Source: Siphonodentalium dalli (lineage: Eukaryota > Mollusca > Scaphopoda > Gadilida > Siphonodentaliidae). Taken from it: 64,000 nt of DNA. How positions within the stretch are numbered: position 1 is the stretch's first letter; the number at the start of each line of letters is the position of its first letter. Where the stretch lies: assembly GCA_032622095.1 (NCBI GenBank), contig CP136065.1, positions 92,017,343-92,081,342 of the forward strand. Direction: 5' to 3'. Position numbers and translations under genes: made by a program. Positions 27,001 to 42,000 of the stretch are shown piece after piece. The notes below the pieces were generated by a model. It was not told where the DNA came from and did no database searches. It was given only the letters and a program-made list of their open reading frames with translations.

Positions 27001-30000
27001 ATTGGCAGAGGGTTTTCGCAAAATTTCAGGAAGCTCCAGTCATGGAAGGGTTAATGGCCTAATAAGGTGAATATAAGTTTTATCATTTCAATATGGTATA
27101 CAAACCTACTAATTTTTTGAGAGATGTGGTTGCCATTGACAGATTTCTTCAGTTCGTCACATAACCTTTAAATTAATTTTGAAGGCAAACTTTCCAAGTA
27201 TGGAAGATTGTCTCGCACATGCTGATAAACTGAAGACTAAGGCAGATGTTTTCGGTTGCGTCAAATTCTATCTGATGTCAACAGATCCAGATCTTGGTAT
27301 AGACTATGGACTCTTAGAAGTGAAAAGTAAGAATTCTTTTTCTATGCCTTGTCTATATAAAATACAGTAATGCCCTAAATAATCGACTCCTTAGCCACAT
27401 CAGAATTATGGGTAACTTTTCAGGATTTAGTTGGAAAAATGGCTTGTTGCCATTCATCGGAAAGCTCTCAGTGATGAATTCCGATGAATGGCAACAAGCC
27501 ATATTTCCGACTAAATCCTAAAAAATTACCCTAATTCTGATGTGGTTAAGGAGTCGATTATTTAGGGCATTACTGTAAATATTTTCACACTCTATATTTA
27601 TCATCTTGTATATGTTTATGTATGTAAATGTTTAGACTGATATGTTTCCCTCCCAACTCTCGATTATTATTTAGGGCATTACTGTACATTCTTAATAGAA
27701 TACATACTAGTGCTGTAATTTGAACACTCTGATGTTTTGATTTTGCAGGAATTATAAGTATTTTTGGTTGAGTTGTGTAACAAACTCGACCTATGGTTTG
27801 ATAAATGACTGTTGGCTTCCATCTGTCTGCATGTCCATCCATGTTAATAGTGAATGTAAGAATGATAACTCTAATAATTGTAATACAATTTTAATCAAAT
27901 TTGTATCATGGCTTCTAGTCGTTAATCTATTGGATGAGTTCAAAAACACTCCTCCCTGAATTGTTTTCTTGAGTTATGCCTCCTGAATTGTATGCACTAT
28001 GCGATGTAACTTTAACAAACGTAATCCGGCTTTTATCAAAATTCTGTATGTGGGTTCTACTCAAGTCCAAGTTTTCTTATGCTATCTCAACCACAGAATC
28101 TCTGACTCACAAGCCTGCAAATAGTGTGTCTGTCATTTGCAGAATGAGGTCCCCAGAGGGTGAATTTAGTGATGTTATCCTGCACAGTGGGCTAGCATCA
28201 TCAAATTCACCCTCTGGGGACCTCATTCTGCTTTGGCCTCATCTTCTGGGAAGTATTTGAAAAAAACGGTTGTATTACCGTATGTAAATGGGTTGTCCGC
28301 CCGTCCGTCGTCCGTCCGCCCGCTTTTGGTTTCCGAATGATAACTTTAGATTGAATCGAGTGAACTGAACCAAATTTGGTATGTTAGTTTACCACACCAA
28401 AATACAGATCAAGTTCGAATATGGGTTTTGCCCGCATGATTTTGACTGAGTTATGCCCCTTTTTCGACTTAGATTTAACCTGATATGCGGTTTCCAGATG
28501 ATAACTTTAGATTGAATCGAGTGAACTGAACCATATTTGGTATACAGATCAAATTTAAATATGGGTTCTGTCTACATGCCCCACTCTACTCCAGAAACGG
28601 GCGTATTATGCCATGCCCCGATGGCGTGCTCTTGTTCCCTACAGGGAAGTTTCTATATCCCCTAATTTGAAGAAAATAAAATGCATAATCGAGGTAACTA
28701 ATGGGTGAACATCAACAACTTCAACTGGGGAACGTCAATCTGATCCTTGGTCTCCCATACCAGTCGAAGCCTTAACAGAATGAGGTTCCCAGAGGGTGAG
28801 TTTGGTGATGCCAGCCCACCTTGCGGGATAGCGTCACTAAATTCACACTCTTGGGACCTCATTCTGCAAATTACAGACAAACTATTTGCATGCGTGCTGA
28901 TGCATACCTCTTGAGTCTTGTTTAATTTCTTTAACTGCTGGACAAGAAATGAACTGCTGGACACTAATTTGGAGAATGTCAAATTTCACATGTCAGGCAT
29001 GAAGAGACCATAATATGCATATGTGGTTGGAAAAGCCATCCAATGGTATCTGTTTATAAACTCAGGATAGATTTTGATAAAGGATCCATTTATTTGTACT
29101 TGATTATCAATTCTACATTTATCCTACTTTATTTATCTTCTTATGCCCAGCTCTTGTTTAATTCTAATAAGGATGCGAGCTATAGAAGCATTGCTATTAC
29201 TGAGATGTGTTTTTCAATGAACTTTTGCAGGAATTCTGAAAAAAGAGAGCTGGATTGTTGATGACATCTATCCATTAGTTCAACTTATGAGTTGTGTGAG
29301 AAATAGCAAGCTACAACTACACAGAAATGACATGTATGTTCTATCATAATAGACATTAAAAGCTGACATAATGTTAGAGTTTCATATAATTTACATCAGT
29401 CTTGTTTATCCATCCCATAAAATAGCCAAATTTTATATTGCTCCAAGCTACAGCATATCGGTGGCCCACAAGTGTCAACCTAGATCATGCCATGAATCTC
29501 TGCCCTACGCCCGTAGCTCTGCACCTTTATCATTGCTATCTTACCATCCGATGGTCCTGTTTATTTGGCGAGGAGCAAGCCTTGAAATAGTGTGCCTGTC
29601 ATTTGCAGAATGAGGTCCCCAGAGGGTGAATTTAGTGATGCTACCCCGCATAGCGGGTTAGCATCACCAAATTCACCCTCTGGGAACCTCATTCTGCTGA
29701 GTTGTAAGCAGAATGAGGTCCCCAGAGGGTGAATTCACCCTCTGGGGACCTCATACTGCCAATGACAGACACACTATTTCAAGGCTTGGGGAGGAGTAGA
29801 TTTATAAAAGAATAAATAACTATCATCGAGCATTGAGATTTTTGAGTTTATGAATTAATATGAATCGTACAGTAATGCCCTAATTAATCGACTCCTTAAC
29901 TACAGCAGAATTATGGGTAACTTTTCAGGATTTAGTCGGAAACATGGCTTGTTGCCATTCATCGGAAAGCTCTCAGGGAGAGCTTTCTGATGAATGGCAA

Positions 30001-33000
30001 CAAGCCATATTTCCGACTAAATCCTGAAAAGTTACCCATAATTCTGCTGTAGTTAAGGAGTTGATTAATTAGAGCATTACTGTACATGACACGTAGTGGA
30101 GCAACCACACATGCTGTGCCTCAAATTTGCCTTTTATCGGCGACATAGCGCTATGAATAATTTATGTAATATCATGCAGTGATCACGACAGAGATGACAT
30201 GCCAACTTGACAACACGTGTCGTGGATTGTGCAATCTCGTCTGCCCACAAATCCAAAATGACGTCAGAATCCGTGTCATGACGTCTTCATTTTACTTTTT
30301 CATTATGCTACCCAAAGAAATTGGTCTAATTGAAATTTGAAATTAATAGACCTAAATCACCTAGTTACTTTCATTTTCATCGCGATGCTTCATTCCCAAT
30401 TCCGCGTTTTTTGCAATCTCCACACTGTTGCTAACTGGAAGTCACGTGATAATTTCTCCACAATCCATACCCGCGATCTAAAAAATCACTGATGGATACA
30501 GAAAAAAACATGACGTCATTCACCTGCCTAATGTATAAGCGCCCTTGGTGGTTGCTATTAATTATACTGCGAGCAAATTAAATTGAACCAAATGTCCCCT
30601 CCAGATCATTTGTTCAAATTATTCTATCATGTTACTTGTTGTATCGTGATGTCTACTGTATTTTAAGTCATCACTTGTCATGTTTTACTGTATACACCCG
30701 TCAGTAAGCCCATCCCTGAGGATAATCCCAGTCTATGTTTTTGCTCCCAAAAATATCATGGTGTGGTCCTCGTAGATAAGCCCACCCCATTTTTAGAACA
30801 AAGAGGGTGATTATACATTGATGTCAGGTTAACTCTGAATGTAGATGACATAAATTCATGCACAAAAAATAGCATTACTCCAGCTAATTTCCATTACAAA
30901 CTCATTAATACTACCTGCCCATTGTGTTTCACATAATGGTGTATTAAAATAAATAAGATGATCTTTGTGCCTTATTTTAAATATTTATCTAACATAATAC
31001 ATGTAAAACACAAAACAATTTTTTTTTCATTAAATAAAATAATATTTATCATGATTCATATAAAGCACAACATTGGATTAGCACTATAAATGCAAACTGA
31101 GATTTTGCATGTGGGGGTTCTCGTAAGACCAGTCCCAAGTTTTTGTGTCCAAACATTCACGACCTTCCCCCCCATGGGCTTACTGATGGGTGTATACAGT
31201 ACTGCCACAATATATTTTGTAGCAGTGGCTTCAGTTAACCCAAATTGAATCATTAAAAATTGTTTCTTTGCAGAAAGAGAAATGAGCTTCTCTTCCTTTG
31301 CAACTATTTTGGTGCATTGGTTGCTGTTAGGAGACGTTATGATGTCATAGTTCCTGGTTTGTTCACACGAGCACAGTGAGTTTACTACATTATATGTTTC
31401 CTGTTTCATGATATATTTAGTAGTGGAATGAATGTACATTTGGCCCTGTGAATTGGTGGGGGGGGGGGGGTATCGGGTCATGCATGCAGATCAAATAATG
31501 AACTCCCGAAGTGTCAAAACTCCTGAACTTCCACATTCGACACACTTCGTAGTTCTCTGTAAGGTATACTGAAATGTGCCATTTTATATGATCCCAGTTT
31601 TCATCTCCTTGACCTTTAAACATATGGGCGGCGTTGGCGGTGGGTATGCTGTTAAAATATTCAGCTCCGTCAAAAACCGCCATAAACAGAAAGAATAGTA
31701 ACATATAGACAGACTTTGTTCTTACACCAATATATGGCATAAACAGTATGTTATTGTCAATTTTGTTTGCTTTGTTATGTAAACAAAAGCAAAAAAACGT
31801 TACGTTTCCTGGCATAAACGTTACGTTTCCTGGCATTTGTTTAGATCCGGATATGGTAAACATAAATTGCGTTATTTGTTACTGTTTTCCTGATATGGAA
31901 ATAATAAAGAGCGTTTATATCATTTGTGTGTGATCAACCAATAGAATTGCGCTGTGTTATGTAAACAGAAGCACAACTTTTGTAACACGAGCAGGCTCTT
32001 GTTTACGTACACCATCGTATGTCTTGACGACAATATACTATTTACGTGCTGATTATGTTTGGCATATGAACAAAACTATACATATTTTAATATTCCTTCT
32101 GTTGATGGCGATTTGAACAAATATAAATATTTCTGCAATGAACGCCCCCCGTGCCTTTAACCCTTTCTATACTAAATGGATTCTCCCATCAGTTATAAAA
32201 TTACACATAGGAATGGTTTATTATACCTCCCGCAACGAAGTTAGGGGGTGTATACTGGAGTCAGCTTGTCCGTCGTCCGTCCGTGGACACAAATTTGTCC
32301 GTAGTTTTTCTCAGTCGTTTTATGATCAATTTCCGTGAAACTTGGTACAGACATCAACCACCATTGGAACCTGTGCACCTGCGATTATGACGTCTGTCGG
32401 ACTTTTTTTGGTGGAGTTATCCCCAATTTTTTTACTTAGAAATTTTTCGCAACATGTAACTTTTGTCCAAGCTTTTATTCATACATTTTTCGGTCAATTT
32501 TTTTAAAATGTGGCACAGATATTTAGTACCATGGGAACTTGTGCACCTGCGATTATGACGTCTGTCCGACATTTTTTGGTGGAGTTATCCCCCTTTTTCG
32601 ACTTAGAAACATTTTTTGCAACATACATAATTTTGTCCGAGCTTTTATTCCTACATTTTTCGGTCAATGTTTTTTAATCTTGGCACTCATATTTAGTACC
32701 ATGGGAACCTGTGCACCTGTGATTATGACGTCTGTCTGACATTTTTTGTGTGGAGTTATTCCCCTTTTTCGACTTAGAATTTTTTTCGCAACATACATAA
32801 TTTTGTCCAAGCTTTTATTCCTACATTTTTCAGGCAATAGGTTTAAGATTAGGGTTATGGTTGTACACCTGCAATGAGAACAGTTATTTTATTATTTTTA
32901 CTGACATGTGAAACATCTTAGTATTTTAAAAACAGGGGGGTATCCGTAGTCCCATTGGGACAGTCACACCTCTAGTTATTCATTTGGAGAGGTGCGCATG

Positions 33001-36000
33001 CAGGTAATATAAACAGACGACATACAGACATAAGTGCAGATTTCTATCATTAATTAGTGGATTCAGATAATAAGTTCAACAAATGACCTACATGTATTAT
33101 CTACCTAATTATTATCTAAACATTTCTTGAGAGAACTACTCGTCAATGAGTATTTAATTAGAAAAGGTTAATTTGGTAGCTATGGAAGAGAAACTGTTCA
33201 CAGTTTGCTGAATGATTTTGTATATAATTCCCATGTAACAATTCCTGGACCCACAATCCGGGTGGACTTACATCTTTCTTACAGAGATGTTCTATTTATA
33301 GATCATTAAGTTTGCAACTGTGTTATCTAAATGTGTTATCATTCCTTTGAATCGTGAAGTCTCTTCACACAAAAAACATTGTGGTCTGTAGAAAGAATAG
33401 AATGCACCCAATGGAAAATATTTGATGAAATAATATGAATCATACGTGACACGTAGTGGAGCAACCACACATGATGTTCCTCAAATTTGCCTTTTTTCTG
33501 CGACATAACGCTAAAAATAATGTATGTAACATCATGCAGTGGTCACGACGGAAACGACATACCAAATTGACAAGACGTGTCGTTGATTGTAAAATCTTGT
33601 CTGGATTATCGTCATTACCTTAATTTTTCGTTTTCATTAAGCTGACCGACGAAATTGGTTTAAATGAAATTAATAGACTTAAATCACATGTGAATTCTTC
33701 GTAAGTTGTGAAGTAGTTACTTTCATCTTTATCGCGATGCTTCATTTCCAATTCCGCGTTTTTTTGCAATCTCCACACGGTTGCTAACCAGAAGTCACGT
33801 GACAATTTCTCCAAAATCTATACACGCGATCTTGAAAAATCACTGACGGATATAGAAAAAATTATATGACGTCATTCACCTGCCTTAGGTATAAGCACCC
33901 TTGGTGGTTGCTATGAATAAGGACAGCCAATTCACATTGAATCTAATCAATTCATTGGGCCCCCCATACACACACACCAGGTAGTGTACTAGTCATTAAC
34001 AAATATACATGCAGTTGATGATTCCATATTATTTTACAGGGCGGTTTTACAGAAGAATCAGCTTGATGAAATGCCATTCACGTCAACACAGATGGACTCT
34101 GAGCTACAAGCTTGGCTCGCTTGTTCTGAGGTCGAAACAGATAAAAGGTACAAATCTGCGAATTGCTTTTCAATTTGCCAAGAAACTACCCAAAATGATA
34201 AAGCCATGAGTTTAATGTTTTTGTGATTAATTGATTAATGTCTCACCTCTATTGTTTACCCGATTCCCATGCATTGTCTCCCATCCCATTCCCATGCATT
34301 GTCTCCCATCCCATTCCCATCCATTGTCTCCCATCCCATTCCCATCCATTGTCTCCCACCCCATTCACATGCATTGTCTCCCACCCCATTCCCATGCATT
34401 GTCTCCCATCCCATTCCCATGCATTGTCTCCCACCCCATACCCATGCATTGTCTCCCATCCCATTCCCATGCATTGTCTCCTATCCCATTCACATGCATT
34501 GTCTCCCACCCCATTCCCATGCATGGTCTCACACCCCATTCACATGCATTGTCTCCCATCCCATTCCCATCCATTGTCTCCCATCCCATTCCCATCCATT
34601 GTCCCCCATCCCATTCCCATGCATTGTCTCCCATCCCACTCCCATGCATTGTCTCCCATCCCATTCCCATCCATTGTCTCCCATCCCATTCCCATCCATT
34701 GTCTCCCATCCCATTCCCATCCATTGTCTCCCATCCCATTCACATGCATTGTCTCCCATCCCATTCCCATCCATTGTCTCCCATCCCATTCCCATCCATT
34801 GTCTCCCATCCCATTCCCATCCATTGTCTCCCATCCCATTCCCATCCATTGTCTCCCACCCCATTCACATGCATTGTCTCCCATCCAATTCACATGCATT
34901 GTCTCCCACCCCACTCCCATGCATTGTCTCCCATCCCATTCCCATGCATTGACTCCCATCCCATTCCCATGCATTGTCTCCCATCCCACTCCCATGCATT
35001 GTCTCCCATCCCATTCCCATCCATTGTCTCCCATCCCATTCCCATCCATTGTCTCCCATCCCATTCCCATCCATTGTCTCCCACCCCATTCACATGCATT
35101 GTCTCCCATCCGGACCCATCCCCCCCCCCCCCCCCCCCCCCCCCGTCGGTTTTCAATCTTGTCTGTGTCGACAGGCTATATATCTACACTTATTATGCCC
35201 CCGACTTGAAGTCGGCGGGTAGTCGACGTCTCCGTACGTCCGTCCGTACAAACATTTTGCATTATTGTTCAGCAACCGCTGAGCAGATTTAGCTGATATT
35301 TGGTATGGTGATAGAGCAGCATGGGGGAACAGCTACATGCATAGCGCGGGTTTCGTCCACCCATTTTCACCAGAGTTATGGCCCTTTTTTTACTTAGAAA
35401 ATTCAATTTTGTCCGTCCGTACAAACATTTTGCATTATTGTTCAGCAACCGCTGAGCAGATTTAGCTGATATTTGGTCTGGTGATAGAGCAGCATGGGGG
35501 AACAACTACATGCATAGCGCGGGTTTCGTCCACCCATTTTCACCAGAGTTATGGCCCTTTTTTTACTTAGAAAATTCAATTTTTCTCTTGTTTTTTGGGT
35601 TTCCAGATGATAGCGTGAGCTTTGGTGGCACGATTGCAAATCCCGTATTTTTGTGGATCGGTTATATGAAAATACATGTCAACTGCGAATTTGGGTATGA
35701 TCTGATGATTTTTGCCAAAATTATGGCCCTTTTTTCAACTTAGAAAATTTCAATTTTGTTCGTCCGTACAAACGTTTTGCATTATTGTTCAGTAACCGCT
35801 GGGCAGATTTAGCTGATATTTCGTATGGTGATAGAGTAGCATGGGGGAACAGCTACATGCATAGCGCGGGTTTCGTCCACCAATTTTCACCAGAGTTATG
35901 GCCCTTTTTTTACTTAGAAAATACAATTTTTCTCTTGTTTTTTTTGGGGTTTCCAGATGATAGCGTGAGCTTTGGTGGTACGATTGCAAATCCCGTATTT

Positions 36001-39000
36001 TTGATGATCAGTTATATGAAAATACATGTCAAGTGCGAAATTGGGTATGATCTGATGATTTTTGCCTGAGTTATGGCCCTTTTTTCAACTTAGAAAATTT
36101 GAATTTTTGCTTGTTTTTGGGTTTCTGGATCGCTTGTTTTTGGGTTTCAGGAATTTCTAGTACGAACTTCTTTTGGAGTCATATAGACCTCCTCGGATAT
36201 CCGCAGTTTCGTCCATGCTTAATCGAATTGCTACGGTCGGGGGCAAATGCCACGCGACAGCGTACCTCTTGTTTTTATTAATATTGACAAAATTAAATCG
36301 ACACAGTCCATCTCCCGAAAAAACAATAAGAAAGAGCGTGTCAAATAGCGACATTATTGAGAACACCATTCATTTGAGCCATCTTACATGCATGGAGGAT
36401 AAACACGAACACATACCCCCCCCCAATATGGAGATAATTTTCAAGGTAAGGTCAATAACAGTTTATTTGTCCCGCCCGGGTCCCCAAGCACAATAATCAA
36501 CGACGCACATGTTTACATTTCCCGCCAAAAACTCAATTATATTTTATAACACGTTGGCTAAAACTCTGTTCTATAGCTGCGGTCATCAGTTGTTGGACTA
36601 ATACCTACTATTGAAGAAGCTACGCGTTCCGGGTCAAAAGTTTCTCTACCATTCGTATTTCGCCACTATGAATATCTCCTGCAGTATGATGTCACTGCGC
36701 ACAAATAGTTTTATGATTGACAGAATATATACATGTAATCCTGTCAGTTTCATTTTCGCGGACGCTACTTGAAATTCTAAGAAATACGTTATTCAATTCT
36801 CCTTGCTAGGTATTATTGGTCAATGCGTAGATGCTTTTTAGTGTTTAGATTCATTATACCTGTTGGAATCTTATTGTATGTTATCAATTTGTAAACACTG
36901 TATTAAACTCGTAGCTCATTCATGGATATAGTCTTCAATTAGAGGTGCCACGATTATTGATTTTGATAATCGATAATCAGTCGTCAATAATCGATTATAA
37001 TCGATTAATCATACCTAATATCAATAACAGTGGAAGTATTCCGTAATATGGACTATTGGCTGGGTGTTGGTTAAAAAACTAGGCTGATGTAATTTTTACG
37101 TTAATAATGTGCACCATAAACCACCGGTAATGACTAATGAGAACAATGTATTAAATACCAGCACATTTCTCGGCAATGTCATGGTTATAATAATTGTGAG
37201 TTCATTAGAACGAATGTAGCCATTAATTTCAGTGTTATGAATAGCCAAACATACAAACAATAGTAGGAATGCATGACGGATCGCCGGCGGTTCCTAAAAA
37301 AAGGAATCTAATGTTAAGGAAACTATAAGTTTCAGCAAACTTCCAGAGTGTGGATAACAATTACAAAGGTGGCCCCCACCCAGAAATTTCAGGACTCAGA
37401 ACAAGTTAAGTAATTGATAATAGTGAGTTTCATTCAGCAGTCACCACACGATAAGTGATAGCTTGTACTAGTAACATCTAAGTATACTCATGTTGTCGGA
37501 ATATCTCTGATGCACGATCACAGGTTATTAAACCTTTGTTTGTATATTAAACTGTGTAAAACAAACACGGTATTCAATAATACCCGGCACTTTCCGATGT
37601 CCAAAATAAACAACGGAGATTAATCGACGACGGAAATGGTAATCGATTATCGGCTTTATCAACGGTTCATCGATTATACGATTAATCGTGGCACCCCTAT
37701 CTTCAATCAGACGGCTGTCTTACGTACGTAATTAAATGACTAACTATTTGGATACCATCAACAGAATTAATGCACCCACGGAAATGATCAACTTGCATAA
37801 TACACATAGCTTTGTGGCACACTCAGGTGCAAGGAAATAGCTTCTTTTCAGTGTCAAATAAAAAAAATTACGTCCGACGGGATAAACATGGTCGTCCCGT
37901 CGCGTTATGTGTTTTCCCAATACGGACTCATTATTTGCCCCCTGGCAGAAACCCTGTGCATTGTCTCCCACCCCACGCACATGCATTGTCTCCCACCCCA
38001 TTCCCATCCATTGTCTCCCATCCCATTCCCATCCATTGTCTCCCATCCCATTCCCATGCATTGTCTCCCATCCCATGCACATGCATTGTCTCCCATCCCA
38101 TTCCCATCCATTGTCTCCCACCCCCATTCCCATCCATTGTCTCCCACCCCCATTCACATGCATTGTCTCCCATCCCATTCCCATCCATTGTCTCCCATCC
38201 CATTCCCATGCATTGTCTCCCATCCCATTCCCATCCATTGTCTCCCATCCCATTCCCAGCCATTGTCTCCCATCCCATTCCCATCCATTGTCTCCCATCC
38301 CATTCACATGCATTGTCTCCCATCCCATTCCCATCCATTGTCTCCCATCCCATTCCCATCCATTGTCTCCCATCCCATTCCCATCCATTGTCTCCCATCC
38401 CATTCCCATGCATTGTCTCCCATCCCATTCCCATGCATTGTCTCCCATCCCATTCACATGCATTGTCTCCCACCCCATTCACATGCATTGTCTCCCATCC
38501 AATTCACATGCATTGTCTCCCACCCCTTTCACATGCAATGTCTCCCATCCCATTCCCATGCATTGTCTCTCACCCCATTCCCATGCATTGTCTCCCACCC
38601 CATTCACATGCATTGTCTCCCATCCCATTAACATGCATTGTCTCCCACCCCCATTCACATGCATTGTCTCCCATCCCATTCACATGCATTTAGGGTCCTG
38701 CGAATTGGATATTTTGATCGAATCGAATATCGAATCGAATTCACGAAATCGAATCGAATATCAAATCGAATATCGAATCGAATCATATCTGTGTGTTGCA
38801 TTCTCGATTAGGCATGTTTTGTCAACGATTAGACCATTTGTGAAACGTACTATGAAGTTATGTGGTGATGAACCATCGTTTGAGATACTATTAACTTCAA
38901 TTGATAATTGTCGAGAAAACAAAACAGATCAAAACGTCCATGCGGCCATCACAACAATTAATATATTACCTCTAAAGTTCTAAACGGATTATCGGAACTA

Positions 39001-42000
39001 AAATCACGCGGAATTTATACAGTTTGCATGTATATGCAAAATTGCAAATCGGCATTCGGAAACACCCGTTGTTATAAACTTGAAGACGAAAAACAACAGT
39101 CGCAGGGTAGCCTCTTCGTGTAGTGGTTGATGCTTCTTGAACAGATGATTCCATAGATGGCTCGTTGTCCCAGATGCTTGCGATTTATACACCATGTAGC
39201 ATTCATCCACACGTGTAAGTCCATGCACTGCCTGCAGCTTTATCGTGTTTAAAATAAGCATGAATGACGGATGACATTTTGTCCAGTGTAAAAGAAAGCT
39301 CTGAAAGTCAACTTCAAAAGAGAACAGCGCCAAAATGCACTTTTCGACACCGGGAACACGTGTTGTTTACATTCTTACCCATATTACATAGCGCGGAATC
39401 TGAGATGGATAGACGGCGGATAAAGCTATCGTTTGCTCAGTCTCATATCTATTATAATTTACCGCGTCGTCGGTCCATTGGCAATCTGCGAGATTTGCTA
39501 CCATTTTAAAGCTAGAATTCAGACGTATTTAGTTGTCCTATCGTGGGCTTCGTGGCTATTCTAATATTTAATAGCATGTGCATGAACATCCGCGATGTAC
39601 AATAAGAATTACAATGTGCATATATACATAATTTTCTGGGATTAAACGCCACAAAACAGCTAATATCGACATGTGTACTTGTCCATAAACAACCTACTTT
39701 TCTGTCAGAGTATATTCAAAATTTCGAGTTGGCAATTTCGACTCGAATCGAATTTGACTTTCGAATCGAATCTCGAATCGAATATCGAAATATTGGCAGG
39801 AGCCTACATGCATTGTCTCCCACCCCTTTCACATGCAATGTCTCCCATCCCATTCCCATGCATTGTCTCTCACCCCATTCCCATGCATTGTCTCCCACTC
39901 CATTCACATGCATTGTCTCCCACCCCATTCACATGCATTTATCTAAGGCCACGTTAACACTTTCATGAGAGGAGCTGTGCTGGTGCAGCATTACAGATCC
40001 TGTGCCAGTGCATTCTCTTACAGTGGGCTAACATCACCAAATTCACCCTCTGGGCACCTCATTCTGCATGGCTGCATCTGTTATGGGAGACATAGACTCA
40101 GATTGAAGTTCCCAAATGATGAATATTGTGATGTACACCCATTGGGAATCTCAATAATTTGATAATAAAGAAACTTACCAGAGAAGATGAGGCCTTAGCA
40201 GAATGAGGTCACCAGAGCATGAATTTAGTGATTCTAGACCGCAAATGACAGGCACACTAAACTCAGGCTTGGTGGAATAACATTTTCAGGCTTCTGGGAG
40301 TGGGGATATGACACAATTCTATATAATAATGCAATTAGGGTTCTGCATTAGTTTTCCGATCGATTTGGGTATACAAAAGAATGGCCGACGATGTCCGTGT
40401 TAACAAGTTCTGATTCGTATGGGAGTCTTCCGAACTATGTTTTTGGGGATATAAATGCGACATTTGTGTGTGAACATGGTATGTTATATCCCAAATAATT
40501 TAAATAAACTAAACTGTTGGATATTTTAGCACAATTGATTGAAGAGCTTATTTGTCCTTAATGTGTGATCATGAATAGTGCATGGACTTTATGACAGGTG
40601 ATCACAAGAGATCTCAAGTCTTTGACTATGTTTGACATCAAATTAAAGGGTTGTACGTTGATTTTGAGGGTGTCCCAGATGATTCAAATCTATGATGTAA
40701 TTCTTTAATCATTTATGGTCTTTTATTTTTATTAAATAAAAATAATAATAATTTTATTATTACCTTGAAGCTTTGGTAGACGATAAATCGATCAGAATAT
40801 AGAGTTCATATACTCCAAATCAAATTGAAACGACTCAAAATCGAAAATGATTTGATTCGATTCGGGAGACTGAAATGAGAATGAAAATTTGATTTTGATC
40901 AATAAAGTGCCCTTGTGGAAATATACCAATCATTATGAAAAATAAGAGAATACAGAGAAAAAACTAATAATCAAATGTTATCTCCTATTCCAGCACCAAC
41001 ATAGAGAGAACACATGATAATATAGATACCTATAGAAAGCTGATGGTGAGGATTGGAAGAGAGAGCTGGCCGGTTGAGATAGGAGCAGAATGTGTATCAC
41101 ACTCACATCTGCCTTCACATTCTGATATACATGTTTCATACCTTACAGGACAAAGAATTCAGGTGGGCATTTTTATCCATTGGATTATATAGGCTATTAT
41201 TTCTAGGTTAAACAATGGTTTAAAGAGGTATTGCCAACCTCCAGTAGGATAATATAGTACTAAATCTTATTATTGCCCCCCCCCCCCCCCCCCCCCCCCC
41301 CCACCCACAACAAGTATACTGGAATCGGCTTGTCCGTCCATCTGTCCATGGACACAATTTTTTTCGAGCTATTATTTCTACATTTTTATACCCCCCCCGC
41401 AACGAGTTGTGGGGGGGGGGGGGTATACTGGTATCAGCTTGTCCGTCCGTCCGGTCGTCCGTCCATCTGTCGCGCCGTGGACACAAATTTGTCCGGAGTT
41501 TTTCTCAGTCGCTTTTCCGTGAAACTTGGCACAGACATCAATCACCTTGGGAACCTGTGCACCTGCGATTATGACGTCTGTCAAACTTTTTTTGGAGGAG
41601 TTATCCCCCCCTTTTTCGGCTTAGAAATTTTTCACAACATGTATAATTTTGTCTGAGCTTTTATTCCTACATTTTTAGGTCAATTTTTTTTTTAACTTGG
41701 CACAGATATTTAGTACCATGGGAACCTGTGCACCTGCGATTATGACGTCTGTCCGACATTTTTTGGTGGAGTTATCTCTCTTTTTCGACTTATAAACTTT
41801 TTTGCAACATGCATAATTTTGTTCGAGCTTTTATTTCTACATTTTTGGGTCAATGTTTTTTAATCTTGGCACTGATATTTAGTACCATGGGAACTTGTGC
41901 ACCTGCGATTATGATGTCTGTCTGACTTTTTTTTGTGGAGTTATGATTAGGGTTAGGAGTTAGGGTTAGGGGGTTTAGGGTTAGGGATACATGTTGACTT

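Noticed and set aside
31056-31863. Two minus-strand frames of 141 and 148 residues
   Set aside because: They overlap a TA-flanked MITE, a G run and intron sequence, with no recognisable domain.
34261-35111. Possible CRISPR-like array
   Set aside because: Continuous 25-bp tandem units with no unique spacers, in a eukaryotic intron.
34231-35292. 353-residue open frame (His/Pro/Ser repeats)
   Set aside because: It is the 25-bp minisatellite read in one frame; other frames and the opposite strand are open too. No splice or start context.
37907-38983. 358-residue open frame
   Set aside because: Minisatellite array 2 running into a hAT element.
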